DNA of 64,000 nt from Cavenderia fasciculata. Lineage: Eukaryota > Evosea > Eumycetozoa > Acytosteliales > Cavenderiaceae. Under the pieces are notes generated by a model. It was not told the origin of the DNA, did not search any database, and was given only the letters and a program-made list of their open reading frames with translations. A program made the position numbers and the translations under genes. The DNA lies in the NCBI RefSeq assembly GCF_000203815.1, contig NW_004457695.1:3404651-3468650 (forward strand), read 5' to 3'. Of this stretch, positions 47,001 through 59,589 are shown one piece after another. The stretch's first letter is position 1. Each line of letters begins with the position of its first letter.

Positions 47001-48501
47001 CCAACCCGCCGACACCGCCGCCGCAGGCTACTACATCACCAACGCCTACAACCGTATCTATGGTAACGCTGCCAGCGGTGGTTGGGCATCCTACTCATTC
47101 CCCAATCTTCCCAACTCGATCGGTCAATTCAAGTCGGTCGTGTTTAGTCCCATGCTCAGACCAACACTCGAGTTTGACGGCAACACTGCTCACTCTGCCG
47201 GTTACATGTTTATGTTTGGCAGTTGCGTCTACTGCGGTGGTGTCTTGCAGTACTTGGCCAACGGCAGTCTCACCTACCAGTCGGGTCGTCCCGCCGACTC
47301 GAGAGACACAGTCTTTTCAAATGGAACCGAAGCTTGGATGCAATACACCAATCTCAAGGCCTACCAATGCTCTGACGGTGTCGGACATTGGGGTGAGCGT
47401 ATCGAAGTGATCAACTATGAGTCGCACGACAATCTCCGTTCCGGAACCGTGTTTGGTAGCTCATGGCTCAGCAGCGCTATCATCAACGGTCGTTCTGGCA
47501 ATGTTGCACGTTCCATCAACTCCAAGCAAGGATTCCAATTCTACGACACGTGGACCAGAACCATCTTGACCAACATCAACTTTAGAAACTTTATTGCATT
47601 GGCCAAGCAACCATCGAATCCACAAGATGACAACCGTGTGCTCGTCTCCATGACACACAGCGACATTTACAAGCCCCAAGGTATCAGTGCCACCCGAAAC
47701 ATCACCTTTACCAACACTCTTGTCAAGCAACGTATGGGACACAACGTCACCAACACTGGTAGCTCACGTTACTACAACTTTGTCGATTGGGATGGCTCCT
47801 TTACCGGCCGTAACGTCCCATCTATTGTCGGCTCGCATCTCAACTGGTGGCAATACGACAACACCTGCACACTCTCGCCAGAGTGGGGTATCTACCACTG
47901 TGTCAAGGGATCAACTGCCCGTGAAGTCGGTAACCTCGATCTCTTGATCCCAGGCATCATCAACGACGTCGAAGAAGATCCAAACACCGTCGTCGGTATG
48001 TCCAATCTCTTTGGTCCAGGCATTCCAACCACTGGCACCCGTCGTCAAAGCCCAATCACCAACAATGTTGGTATCACTGGTGTCACTGGCATGGGTTGGT
48101 ATCTCTACGTGAACAGTGGTGCACCAACTCAATTCCAACTGTCCACACGTCTTGTCCCATACGGACGTTACATTGTTGTTGCCATGAGATATCCAGCCAA
48201 CACTCAATTCTCAATTGACCAATGGTACCAATGGAGAACACCACAAGCTGGCCCCAAGTTCAATGCCACCTCTACCTTTACCGAACTTTTGAATGGAAAT
48301 GGTGCTGCCTACTATTTCGATCAAACTCATTTGTACTTAAAGGTTGTCAATCCAAGACTCGATAATGGTGATGATGAAGCTTATACTCGTGGTGGTGCCA
48401 GTGTCTACACCATCTATACTGGATTCTTTTATCGTGTCACTGCTACTTGTACTTCATGTAACATGCAAGTATCTGATGATATGCCAACTAAATGGACTTA
48501 A
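43885..48501 (+). CDS. Large secreted/cell-surface G8-domain protein (CEMIP/TMEM2-like)
   Basis: Exons 43885-44040, 44235-44366 and 44461-48501 (phase-0 introns) give 1442 aa. A signal peptide or anchor lies at residues 10-30, and a strongly hydrophobic pair of segments at about 130-185 (LMTMIGCLFGGVFL and FIAMIVIGVTLSSVVNAIVL). A G8 domain starts near residue 585 (LLHWHNPATWGGSVPN...VLISSC). A right-handed parallel beta-helix region follows, with His/Asn/Tyr-rich turns such as RARYPLHFHLAG, SVHDTYYRCVTIHGTHNLTVTENVAYDATGHC and GIEENNTV, the arrangement of CEMIP, TMEM2 and dictyostelid G8 proteins. Family members act on extracellular polysaccharide or glycoprotein; the substrate here is unknown. 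Many N-x-S/T sites suggest heavy glycosylation. Exon 3 has strongly C/G-ending codons, implying high expression. Confidence 0.9.
44088..44109 (+). repeat. Telomere-like CCCTAA/CCCCTAA repeats within an intron
   Basis: Inside intron 1 of the G8-domain gene, right after an AAT run, the sequence reads as three telomere-type units (one CCCTAA then two CCCCTAA). This is too short to be a telomere; it may be chance or an interstitial telomeric relic. Confidence 0.5.
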
Positions 48502-48664
48502 TCAAACAAACAAACAAACAAACAAAAAACAACAACTATTTGTTTTTCCAATGTAATACCATACATATAATAAATTATTTATTTATTTATTTTATCACAC
48601 AATAATAAATATTAAATGAGTCATTATTATTATTACTTTATTATTATTTCCATATTTTATTTAT

Positions 48665-51600
48665 TTAATTAAATAAGAAATCAATAGCAAGTGATTTTAA
48701 TAAATTAATTTTGGTTGTCTTTTGGAAATTGGTTCTAATATCTGGATGATTAAATTCATTTAGAATTGGTGATGATATAAGTTGATTCAATAAAGTTAAT
48801 TTCTTTGTATCTTTTAATCTATTATAATGGTCTAAATAAAAAATAAAAACAAAGAAATTAATATTATAAAAATGTAAAAAACTTTCTTTCTTTCTTTAAC
48901 ATACTAATTAATAATTCTAAAATTGGTATTTCAAAAATATATTGAAAGTATAGAGAGTCTAGAGTATTTAAATGATCTTGAATGATTTTGAAACAAGTAG
49001 AAAAGGTTTGATTTTGTAATTGTGTGGCAGTGGTTGGTAGTAATATTTGATTGACAGCAACTGCTTGCATTGGGTATCCAAGTTGTATCAGACAATTGGA
49101 AAGTTTAAATACAATTCTTGACATGTCTGTTAGTTGGTCAATGGCTTTACGAGTATTGGTAAAAAATGATGATTGCAATGCAAATGCCATCAAATACGAT
49201 CTTAGACTCTCCAAATATTTGTTTTTTTCATAATACAATTCACCCAATATATAGTGTGACTTGAAAGATACCTTTTCTACTGCTCTATTGAGTCGAAGAG
49301 CAGTATTTAATATTATTTCTCTGACAACTGCATCCAATTGATCAATATTTGTTGATACGTGGTGTTGAAATATTGAACTGGTGAGTTGTTGTGATGATTG
49401 TTGTTGAGATACTAGTAATGTTAATTCTCCATAGTGTTCCAAATACAACTCTTCAACTCCTCCTCCTCCTCTTGGATCTTTGAGTTGTTGTGATGATTTT
49501 GATAGGATTGAAAGTATTCCAATTAAAATTGATAAGAGTGATTCCAATAATGATTCATTGTTTATATGATTTAATAATCCTATCGAAGTTGGATTGATAA
49601 ATGATAAGGTTGAATTTTCTTCGACTAAACTTGATACTGGATCCAATACCCAATGTTTTGAACATCCACTTTCATTCAATGGCATTAATAATTTAATAAA
49701 TAAAAGTATATTTCCATTTTTTGATTTATAATTGATTTTTTATCAACATCTAAAAAATAAAAGAAAAAAAGGTAAATAAAAGGAAATGATTTTTTTTTTT
49801 TGATTTACACATACCCATAGAATCTTTTGATGATGATGAAAATAAATGAATTGAAATTAAATTTAATGATATTGAGGAGAGTAATTTTGAAAGTTGTAAA
49901 AGAGTATTGGTTAATCTTGCAATGGTTGGTGAAGGGTAACTATTTGGTGGTTGTTTTGATAGAATGTCAGAACATGTAGAAACTGCATTCCATCTATTAT
50001 TATTAATCAATGTTGATATGATGGTGATGACCATTTCATAGGTTGGTGTATATTTGTTGATTGTATTTTTTAAAGCGTTGATTACTTGTTGATTTTCTTT
50101 TTCTTCATCGATTCCTCCTACGTTCTTGTAAAATTCATTCATTGATTGAATCAATTCAAAATAACATTTTTCTTCCAATGTTACTTTGTGTTTAACATTG
50201 ATTGAAGAATCTTGTTTTTTGATAATTTGTCTAACACTTTTTTCTAAAAGTAATTGATCAATGATTGTTTTATCCGTCTGTTGAGTTAACTCTTTAATTA
50301 ATTGACCAGTTTTTATAGTATCATCTTGATTTAATATTTCTCCATAAATTTCAAATTTTGACAATTTAATTTCATCATTGTCATCATCCATTTTTTCATC
50401 TAAATCATCCTTTTCAATAATATCTATTTCTGTATATAATTTTGGTACTGTAAATGAATCAATAAATGAATGTTAGATATAAAGATAAATTTGATTTTTT
50501 GATTTTTTTCAAAATAGTTACAAATTCTTTTAAAATAAATCCAATATTGATCATTATTTAAAATATAACCAATTCTATTTAAATGAAATGTTAATCTCTC
50601 CAAATGCGTTGATTGATTGTTGTTTTGTTTCTCCTCTGATATGAATTTATGTACAGTATTAAATAAAAATTCAAAACTCTTTTCATTAAATTGATTAATT
50701 ATATCATAATTGAAATTAAATGAATCTAAACATATAGTAATTAAATATGTTGTTAGAAATATATTTCTATTCTATTCTATTACTAATTTTTTTTTGACAT
50801 ACTTTGATAAATAATAGATTTAATTAAATTTAAAATAAAGATATTGATTCGATTGTTTTGATGAATGATTTGATGTCTTTCTAGATTTGTTCTAAATTGC
50901 CAATTTAGAGTAGAATCTATAATATCAATGTATAGATACTCTAATATTTTATCTTGTTGATTATTTACAATGGCCAATTCTATCTTTTCCAATGTTGATT
51001 CTTCTTCCTCCTCATCGTCGTCTTTTTGTCTTTTTTCTACAATTATTTTATCACTTGAATCAATTTTCATCATTCCATCGTCTTCTTGATCCATCATTGA
51101 TTTACATGCTATTAAAAATGATTTTGCTCTTTCTTTACTATTAAATCTAAAATTAAAATTAAAATTAATTAATTAATATCTTTCTTTTTTTCTTTTGTCT
51201 CTTCTTCTTCTTCTTTCTCTTTTCATACTCTCCATATTTTAAAGATTGATTAAAATAATCTTTTGCAATTGAATATTCTTGTTTATAGAAATAGTATTCA
51301 CCTAGCTCTAATGTAATTTCGGCGATTGCAGGTTGAAGGTCTTTGTTATTTCTGTATTTATCGATCCAATCGATAAGAAAGTCGAGACAATCTTTGGTGA
51401 TTTGTTCAAGAACAAGTATTTCAGGTTCTTTTTGTAAAATGTCAATTGGTGAATCTCTTTCTCTTTCCTTGGTCGATTGTATACTAATGTATTGGGGTGG
51501 AGTAGGAGGAGGTGATGATGGCGGTGTTGAAGATGCGCTATTGCTAGGACTGCTGTTTGACCCTATACCAATCAACCCCAAAGTTTGTTGCAATGAAAGA

Positions 51601-52303
51601 CTGGGAGTGTTGGAGGGAATAAGAGGTGATGCAGTACCACCCAATACCATTGTTTTAGAGAATAGTGCATGTGAAGAGTTGATCAAGTATTTTAACGGAT
51701 CACCTTTAATGATACCTCTGATAATCCATCTTTTCAGATAAGTGTGAAATACGCTATCATTGGGTTGACTCGATTCCAATTCCTCAACTAGCAGTCTTTG
51801 ATGTTTAAAGGCTTGAATGATTTTACCAATATCACTCAACGATAAATTAGCCTCTGTAATAACAATGATCACCAAATTAACCAACATCTTTAATCTATGT
51901 GTTGTTATAGTTGATAGATTGGTTGTTGTCGTTGTTGGAGTTGAATTTGCAGACAGAGTAGTAGATGTTGTTGTAGCTGTAGCAGTAGGAGGTGGAGGAG
52001 AAGAAATGTTGGCAGCAGCACCTCCCTTGTAACCCTTTTCATATTGTTTCATTAAAGTCTTTACAATCGATGCTTCATTTGGATGATTTGTAGTATTGTT
52101 CTTTAATTCTTTTAACTTTAATTGAATTGAGTTGATTATTAGTATCATTAAGAGAGAGAGAGACATAGAAGATATATATATGTACATACATGATCTTTCA
52201 ACTTTAAAGGGTCTAAAAGATAATCTAACCAACGATCAGTATAATCCTCACCAATTGCCAATGCAATCGGTGATAATATGGTCGGCATACGATCACCCTT
52301 CAT
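48665..52303 (-). CDS. ints8: Integrator complex subunit 8 (apparent one-base frameshift)
   Basis: Integrator binds RNA polymerase II and processes snRNA and promoter-proximal transcripts; INTS8 helps recruit PP2A. Seven exons are traced: 52303-52190, 52115-51229, 51146-50803, 50725-50522, 50447-49815, 49749-48905, 48831-48665. Support: LGEYYFYKQEYSIAKDYFNQSLKYGEF (TPR-like, as in INTS8), the helical repeat VSFKSHYILGELYYEKNKYLESLRSYLMAFALQ, and the conserved end YFQYIFEIPILELLI...LKDTKKLTLLNQL. In exon 6 the frame breaks at a run of six T (plus strand, 49736-49741). With one more base, the frame continues into NGNILLFIKLLMPLNESG and all later phases agree. As given, translation stops about 20 codons into exon 6. 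A sequencing error or a real mutation are both possible. Corrected length is about 1064 aa (human 995). Confidence 0.82.
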
Positions 52304-52674
52304 TTCTTTATTCTATCTTCTCTGTCTATCTATCTACTCCTCTTGTTTCAATATGTATGTGTATAATTCGACAGTTTGTAGAGTAATCAAAAAAAAAGAT
52401 TTAGTGTTTGGGTAATTTGGTGAAGTTAGCTAAAACCAAAAGTCATATTCTTTATAATGTTTGGAGGTTCATTAGTAAATAACTAGTGATAGGATGTATG
52501 AAGTGGGGTTGGGAGGGTGGAAATCGAAGTTTGCCCTTCCCTATGATCATCATATTGACATCGACATTCATTCATTGTGATTGCAATATATATAAAATCA
52601 AGTTTTTAAAAGAAGCATACAAGCAAGAATTATTTATATTAATAATAATATTAAAAATAATAGAGTAGATTTGA
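52304..52674. other. Divergent intergenic region (INTS8 / zinc-finger gene)
   Basis: Promoter interval for two divergent genes. No ORF is supported. A slightly G-rich patch (about 52500-52545) stands out from A+T-rich surroundings. Confidence 0.45.
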
Positions 52675-53073
52675 ATGGATAGACGATTCGATTGTTTACA
52701 TCTTGGATGTAATCAATATTTTACTACAAACTCTTCACTCAAGAGACATGAGAATAACAAACATAAAGAAAAGTGTAAAGATCGATGCCAAGCATGCAAG
52801 GCTAGAAAAAAGAAGATATTAAAAGATATAGAGAGAGATAAACTCAAAAAGAAGTGTATACATGATGTTTGTAATAATAGGTTATTATCTGGTAACAGAG
52901 CGAGACATGAAGCCAAATCACACTTTGAAAAATGTTCCATAAACAAATGTGATATATGTTTTGACCATAAATTAGAAAAAGAGAAATTAAACGATGAAAT
53001 CATATCAAGTTATTATTTATCTCGTTTGCCCACTAGTATCGAGCCTCTTGGTTTACAACTATTAGAAAATTAA
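52675..53073 (+). CDS. Small Cys/His-rich zinc-finger protein
   Basis: A single exon of 132 aa starting MDRRFDCLHLGCNQYFTTNSSLKRHENNKH. This is a classical C2H2 finger (C7-x4-C12-x12-H25-x4-H30). It is followed by CKDRCQACKARKKK, a Lys-rich helix, then CIHDVCNNRLLSGNRARHEAKSHFEKC with another C-x4-C...H-x4-H arrangement, and finally CSINKCDICFDHKLEKEK. At least two, probably three, metal sites are therefore likely. The protein is basic and lacks low-complexity tracts. A nucleic-acid-binding role is plausible but not shown, and I do not recognise a named family. The ATG at 52675 is the only plausible start. Confidence 0.75.
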   Translation: MDRRFDCLHLGCNQYFTTNSSLKRHENNKHKEKCKDRCQACKARKKKILKDIERDKLKKKCIHDVCNNRLLSGNRARHEAKSHFEKCSINKCDICFDHKLEKEKLNDEIISSYYLSRLPTSIEPLGLQLLEN

Positions 53074-53789
53074 TAATATTAAATAAATAATAAATCAAAA
53101 ATACTTTTAATATTCAAACAACAAAGAAAAATTGACTTTTAAGGAAAACTTCCATCTTTTAAAGAAAGACAACAACACCCCCTCTTTAAAAAGATAGAGA
53201 GATTTTTCAAGATCAAGACTGAATGTGATTGGGGTGACATCATACAAAAGTCACTTCACCAATTTAATTATTTATTTATTAACCAACCGTTAACCATCGT
53301 AAAAAGAACCATGGTTCAAGGAAGGTATTGATCTCATCATCATAATACCCATTCAAAGTATACAAATTAATTTAAATTAATTAATGTGTTGGTCAATCGA
53401 TCAGATCAATTGTTTCAACTTTGTTAAATCTTTTGACAATCCTACTTTATCGATCACCCTTTACATCTTGAGGATGTAAAAGTCACCTCCGACAAATAGC
53501 TATATTGAATAAACGAATACGACTATTAGATTAATTGGAGCTTCATCTTTTAAAAGAATATTAATTATTCTTTTGATGGTGTTGGTGTTGACAACATGGT
53601 TATAGTCGAAACTATCCACCTATCGTCAACTATTGAATCCAAAGTCTCTAGATTTAAATTAACAAAGTAAGTAAGTATAAAATTGATACTTTTTAAACAT
53701 TCAATTATCAATTGTAAATCAATAACAAACCAAATCAAATATTCACAAATATTAATTAAAATATTAATATAAATATATATATAAATAAA
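53074..53789. other. Intergenic region with small inverted repeats
   Basis: No ORF is supported in about 715 bp. Two perfect short inverted repeats stand out: a 12-bp palindrome GAACCATGGTTC at 53306-53317, and a 9-bp stem AAAAGAATA/TATTCTTTT with a 5-base loop at 53552-53574. The right end is the promoter of the mini-gene at 53790. Confidence 0.45.
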
Positions 53790-54058
53790 ATGTCAATCTT
53801 TGGTATGATGATATTATAATAGATAATTAATAATGATTTATTTAAATAAATAATTAACCTTATTCTCTATTATTATTATATTTAATATTTATAGCATCAT
53901 TAGAGAAATTATCTCTAAGTAGTTCAATCAAAAAAATGAATCAACAAATAAACAATGATATTACTAAAATGCAAAATCAATGTTTAGATAACCAAAATTG
54001 TAGTCATAATGAACTATCACAATTTAAATGGAAATTGGTTAAATTTAGATCATTTTAA
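53790..54058 (+). CDS. 58-residue two-exon mini-gene
   Basis: A 13-base first exon (53790-53802, MSIF plus one base) after AAAA-ATG is spliced (GTATGA...TTTATAG, 92 bp, phase 1) to 53895-54058. The protein starts MSIFASLEKLSLSSSIKK and ends LVKFRSF, 58 aa in total, with two Cys in the middle (QNQCLDNQNCSHNE). It is too short to be found by a simple ORF scan. Several dictyostelid families of tiny developmentally regulated proteins have the same layout: a four- to five-codon first exon beginning M-(S/T)-(I/L)-F, then a Ser-rich segment. That similarity is in style only; I cannot place it in a family. Both exons are open and phases match, so I consider it a likely gene. Confidence 0.6.
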
Positions 54059-54236
54059 ACAAACAATCAAATAATAATAATAATAGAAACACCAAATTGT
54101 ATTTTTAAAAAATAGGCCGACTTTTTACAAATAATATTACCAAAGATTATAATAATAAATTATTAATCCGATATATTATCCATATTTTATATATAATTTA
54201 ATTTTAATATTGATTTTGATTTTGATTTAATTTAGT

Positions 54237-56238
<2,002 letters not shown>

Positions 56239-56363
56239 TTATATATATCTTTCACTCTAAATTAAAAAAAGAATGAATGAGTTCTGCAGAAATCTACTTT
56301 GTTTTTTGACTCTTTGATTTATTTTCAGCAATAGAATTAATTTATTTATTATTTATTATTAAT

Positions 56364-59330
56364 TTATTTTCTTGAATAGTTTAAATTGACAGTTGCTGAA
56401 TGTTTATCAGTTGTAAATTTAGATTGAGCATAATCAAGTTTGAAATTGGTGTTTATAGTTGATAGGTCAAGGATTGGTGTAGTTTTGTTGTTTTGATAGA
56501 TGAATTGCTGGACATGGTCTGTTTGGGAGAGTTGCTCGAGGTATACACCGAGTGCATAACTACCAGTACATTTAAATGTTGTAACAGAGGTATTGGTTTT
56601 GATGTATGGATCTGTTGAGCTGATGTTGTGAGCTTTGACCTTTTTGATGGTTGGTGGGAGTCTGAGAATGGCGGGACAGGCAGAGTTGTGGTTACTGCGG
56701 TATCTCACACTTGTCAAGTTGGGGAAATACGCGATGATTCGTGTTTCTTGTGGCTTGAGTAAAATGCATCGGACCGATTTCATAACATCATCGGTCAGCT
56801 CGACGTAGCCAGATGCTGCATGAATAGGAAAGTAGAGTTTGATGAGTGGCTTGTCTTTTAACAGTTTGGCAAGATAAGCATAGTCACAGTGACCAGTCAT
56901 ATGACTCAAGTCAAGTTTGTTGAGTAAATTGAATTGTTGAAGATCGAGTGTTTTTGGAAATGATGATGTCCCAGGCAACACCAATGAACAAATGTTGGGA
57001 TATCCAGTAGCAAAAGAAGAGATGGCTCCCATTGTTCCCAATGATCGTATTTTTGTGATACCATCTTTCTCCTCTTGATCATCATATCTAATCTCTCCAA
57101 ATGGATGTACATTATTTGGATTTAAAGTAATGGTATTGATCTTTTTTAAAAGACAATAGTCACCTGTTCGATTTCCAAGTGTATCCCTTCTATCAGGTAC
57201 ATTTACCATTAAAATATTATTAAAATGGTTTGATTGAATATGTTTGAATAAATCTTTTGAAATGAGTGATAATTGTAATCTTGATCGATTGACTTGTCGT
57301 CCATTTAATCCAAGTGGAGAATAGGTTGTTTTTGTTGAAAAATGAACAGCACATTGATTCTTGATTGCAAAGAATGATTCAATCAATGCTTCATCATTCA
57401 ATATTTCCATTCCTTTTTCATTCCATTGATTCAATATATTTATATCATAAATACATGTACAACGATCCCTTAAATCCCAAACCATTGATATAATCTGTCG
57501 AATAATATTATTTGGTAATTGTTTACTATTATCACCAACTTTCATTTCCACTTCAACTTTATCATTATTATTATTATTAATATTATTAATTACTGTTGTT
57601 GTTGTTGTAGAAGAGGATAAAGTATTATTATCATTATTATTATTATTAATATTATTAATATTATTAATTAATTTTTTAAATTGTAATTTTTTTAAAGAAT
57701 CTGGAGTTGTAAATATTGATCCAGTGTATTGGTAACCCATTGATTTAAATCTATTGACTTGGAGATGATTGATATCATTGGCAGAATCAATGATGATTTT
57801 GGTAAGACTTGTTTGATTAAACTTTAATAGTTTTAAATCCTCGACATTGAAATAATAGGCAATGTTTCTATTGATTAGACTGTCTTGTACTTTTCTATTC
57901 TTGATGGCTCTGAATCTGACTGTACGGACGTGAGGGTTACGAACGAGTGGCGATACATTTGGTAGAGGCAAGTTAAACGAGAGCTTCTTGACACTTTCAG
58001 GGACGACTAGATCATCCCAATTTGGATGCATATTGACCAAGTAGGAGATATAGACGTGTTTGAGTTTGGGAAAGTCTTGTTGTTGAATCTCTTTATAATC
58101 AATATCCACGGTATTTGGGTATACAATAAGCTTGGGATGCATTGATATGGTTTGGAGGTTTTGTTTAAGTTCCGATTGCATACTATTCCAATCAAAGTAG
58201 ACTGGCAACAGAATCTTGGTGAGTTTAGTGGTTGACGGGAGTGATCTAATTTGTGCAATTTCATCAGACAGCGAGCCAGTGTTGAGTAGGTTGATAGAGG
58301 TGAGGTTGTCAAACGTGGTAAAGAGTGCTTTAACCATATACTTGCTGGGTTTGGTGTCAGTGTACGGCACAATACTTTTGAGCTTGGGCATTGCTACACC
58401 CAACTTTCTAATGTGCTCTACCTTTTCAAGCAAGTGTGATCCTTTAATATACACCTTTTCAACGCCGACAAACATCTCCTTTGACGAAAAGGTATTGTCA
58501 ACAAAGAACTTGGGTGTCGACCCAGATGGGACAGGCATGACAGTCAGAGTAGTAGCCTTTTTAATGATACAATGTTCGTCTTTGATATGACTCCACATTT
58601 CATCGGTTGGTTCTATTGCAATGTTGGTGAATAGATGAGTGGACACGTACGAGAACAGTCTCTTGGAGACCAATCCCAAAGACCGTGTCCAACGTTTACT
58701 GTCGTCCATAAAAGTCGAATGACTGAATCTACGGTACTCGTCGAAATTGAATGATGGCTGGCACCCCATACCAACGGTGAACTTGTGTAGTGGACAAAGA
58801 TCATCTTGCTTGATTTCATGTTTCTTGATAAAAGGGTTCATTTGGATATACCCAAACACAGTTTGATCTTGTATGTTGTCGGCAGAGTCAGAGTCACCTA
58901 GCATAGATGCTTGGAATGAAGTATCGGTTACTACACCTCTACTACTATTCAAGTCGAATTCAAAGCGAGTTCGGTTGGCCACCGCATCAGAGTACGCCTT
59001 TGAATTGACACAAGTACACTTTGCAATACATTTAGTTTCACAAGCCTCCTTTAGTATTCTAGCAATGATGATCCATGGCAAAGCATACTCTAACGCACCT
59101 TGATTGTAGTCGGTTAGAGTATTACTCTCGATTTGTTGTTGATGTTCTTCTCTTTGCTTTTCATGTTTGAGTATCTTTTTGATCATCAATGTCTTTGTCT
59201 CTTTGTTGGTGACTGCTATATCATTCTTTACACACAAGTCATAGATATCATTTTTATACAGTTGATTCAACTCTTCTTTTGTGTATTCACTAATATCTTT
59301 GTGTTCATCTGATTCGTTTATTCTCTTCAT
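56364..59330 (-). CDS. Dictyostelid repeat protein: SAP-like N-terminus, two F-box/LRR-like modules
   Basis: A single exon of 988 aa. Residues about 10-50 (YTKEELNQLYKNDIYDLCVKNDI...TKTLMIKKIL) look like a SAP-type helix-turn-helix. Then come two related modules, each starting with a short F-box-like segment (ALPWIIIARILKEAC and LPNNIIRQIISMVWDLRDRCTC), an SxxLGLVSKRLF / LSLISKDLF element, and a long array of irregular leucine-rich strands (LKSIVPYTD, LTSINLLNTG, LNKLDLSHMTG). An Asn-rich linker with an AAT/ATT microsatellite joins them. I recognise this layout as an expanded dictyostelid family but know no function; a ubiquitin-ligase substrate adaptor is a reasonable guess. Start: ATG at 59330. 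An upstream in-frame ATG at 59408 gives a poly-T-encoded hydrophobic leader and is less likely. Confidence 0.75.
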   Translation of the reverse strand: MKRINESDEHKDISEYTKEELNQLYKNDIYDLCVKNDIAVTNKETKTLMIKKILKHEKQREEHQQQIESNTLTDYNQGALEYALPWIIIARILKEACETKCIAKCTCVNSKAYSDAVANRTRFEFDLNSSRGVVTDTSFQASMLGDSDSADNIQDQTVFGYIQMNPFIKKHEIKQDDLCPLHKFTVGMGCQPSFNFDEYRRFSHSTFMDDSKRWTRSLGLVSKRLFSYVSTHLFTNIAIEPTDEMWSHIKDEHCIIKKATTLTVMPVPSGSTPKFFVDNTFSSKEMFVGVEKVYIKGSHLLEKVEHIRKLGVAMPKLKSIVPYTDTKPSKYMVKALFTTFDNLTSINLLNTGSLSDEIAQIRSLPSTTKLTKILLPVYFDWNSMQSELKQNLQTISMHPKLIVYPNTVDIDYKEIQQQDFPKLKHVYISYLVNMHPNWDDLVVPESVKKLSFNLPLPNVSPLVRNPHVRTVRFRAIKNRKVQDSLINRNIAYYFNVEDLKLLKFNQTSLTKIIIDSANDINHLQVNRFKSMGYQYTGSIFTTPDSLKKLQFKKLINNINNINNNNNDNNTLSSSTTTTTVINNINNNNNDKVEVEMKVGDNSKQLPNNIIRQIISMVWDLRDRCTCIYDINILNQWNEKGMEILNDEALIESFFAIKNQCAVHFSTKTTYSPLGLNGRQVNRSRLQLSLISKDLFKHIQSNHFNNILMVNVPDRRDTLGNRTGDYCLLKKINTITLNPNNVHPFGEIRYDDQEEKDGITKIRSLGTMGAISSFATGYPNICSLVLPGTSSFPKTLDLQQFNLLNKLDLSHMTGHCDYAYLAKLLKDKPLIKLYFPIHAASGYVELTDDVMKSVRCILLKPQETRIIAYFPNLTSVRYRSNHNSACPAILRLPPTIKKVKAHNISSTDPYIKTNTSVTTFKCTGSYALGVYLEQLSQTDHVQQFIYQNNKTTPILDLSTINTNFKLDYAQSKFTTDKHSATVNLNYSRK

Positions 59331-59589
59331 TCTTGTGTGTATGCAAAAAAAAAAACAAAATAATGAAACAAAAAATCTCCCTAAGCCCAACAAACAAACA
59401 ATAGCCATATTTCTTCGACTTGATCAGATGACCTCAAAATATCTGATGTTTGTCCCAAAAAAACGTCGGTTTTGTAAAAATCGTAGAAATAAGAAACAGT
59501 ACTTGGAAACCATGACCCGGGATCTATAGACAGTTTAGAGATATTTGTTACACATGTCGCGCGACTAGTTACACCTCATTTATTATTGA

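Noticed and set aside
45733-47004. 423-codon open frame on the minus strand
   Set aside because: Antisense shadow of the G8-domain gene, whose C/G-ending codons keep the opposite frame open; no known motif.
48905-49685. Separate gene starting at MPLNESG
   Set aside because: The product continues the INTS8 helical repeats, and its 3' intron phase fits INTS8. The break is better explained by a one-base error.
59331-59408. Hydrophobic N-terminal extension of the SAP/LRR-like protein (possible signal peptide)
   Set aside because: It is encoded by a long T run typical of 5' UTRs here, and the downstream protein looks cytosolic or nuclear.
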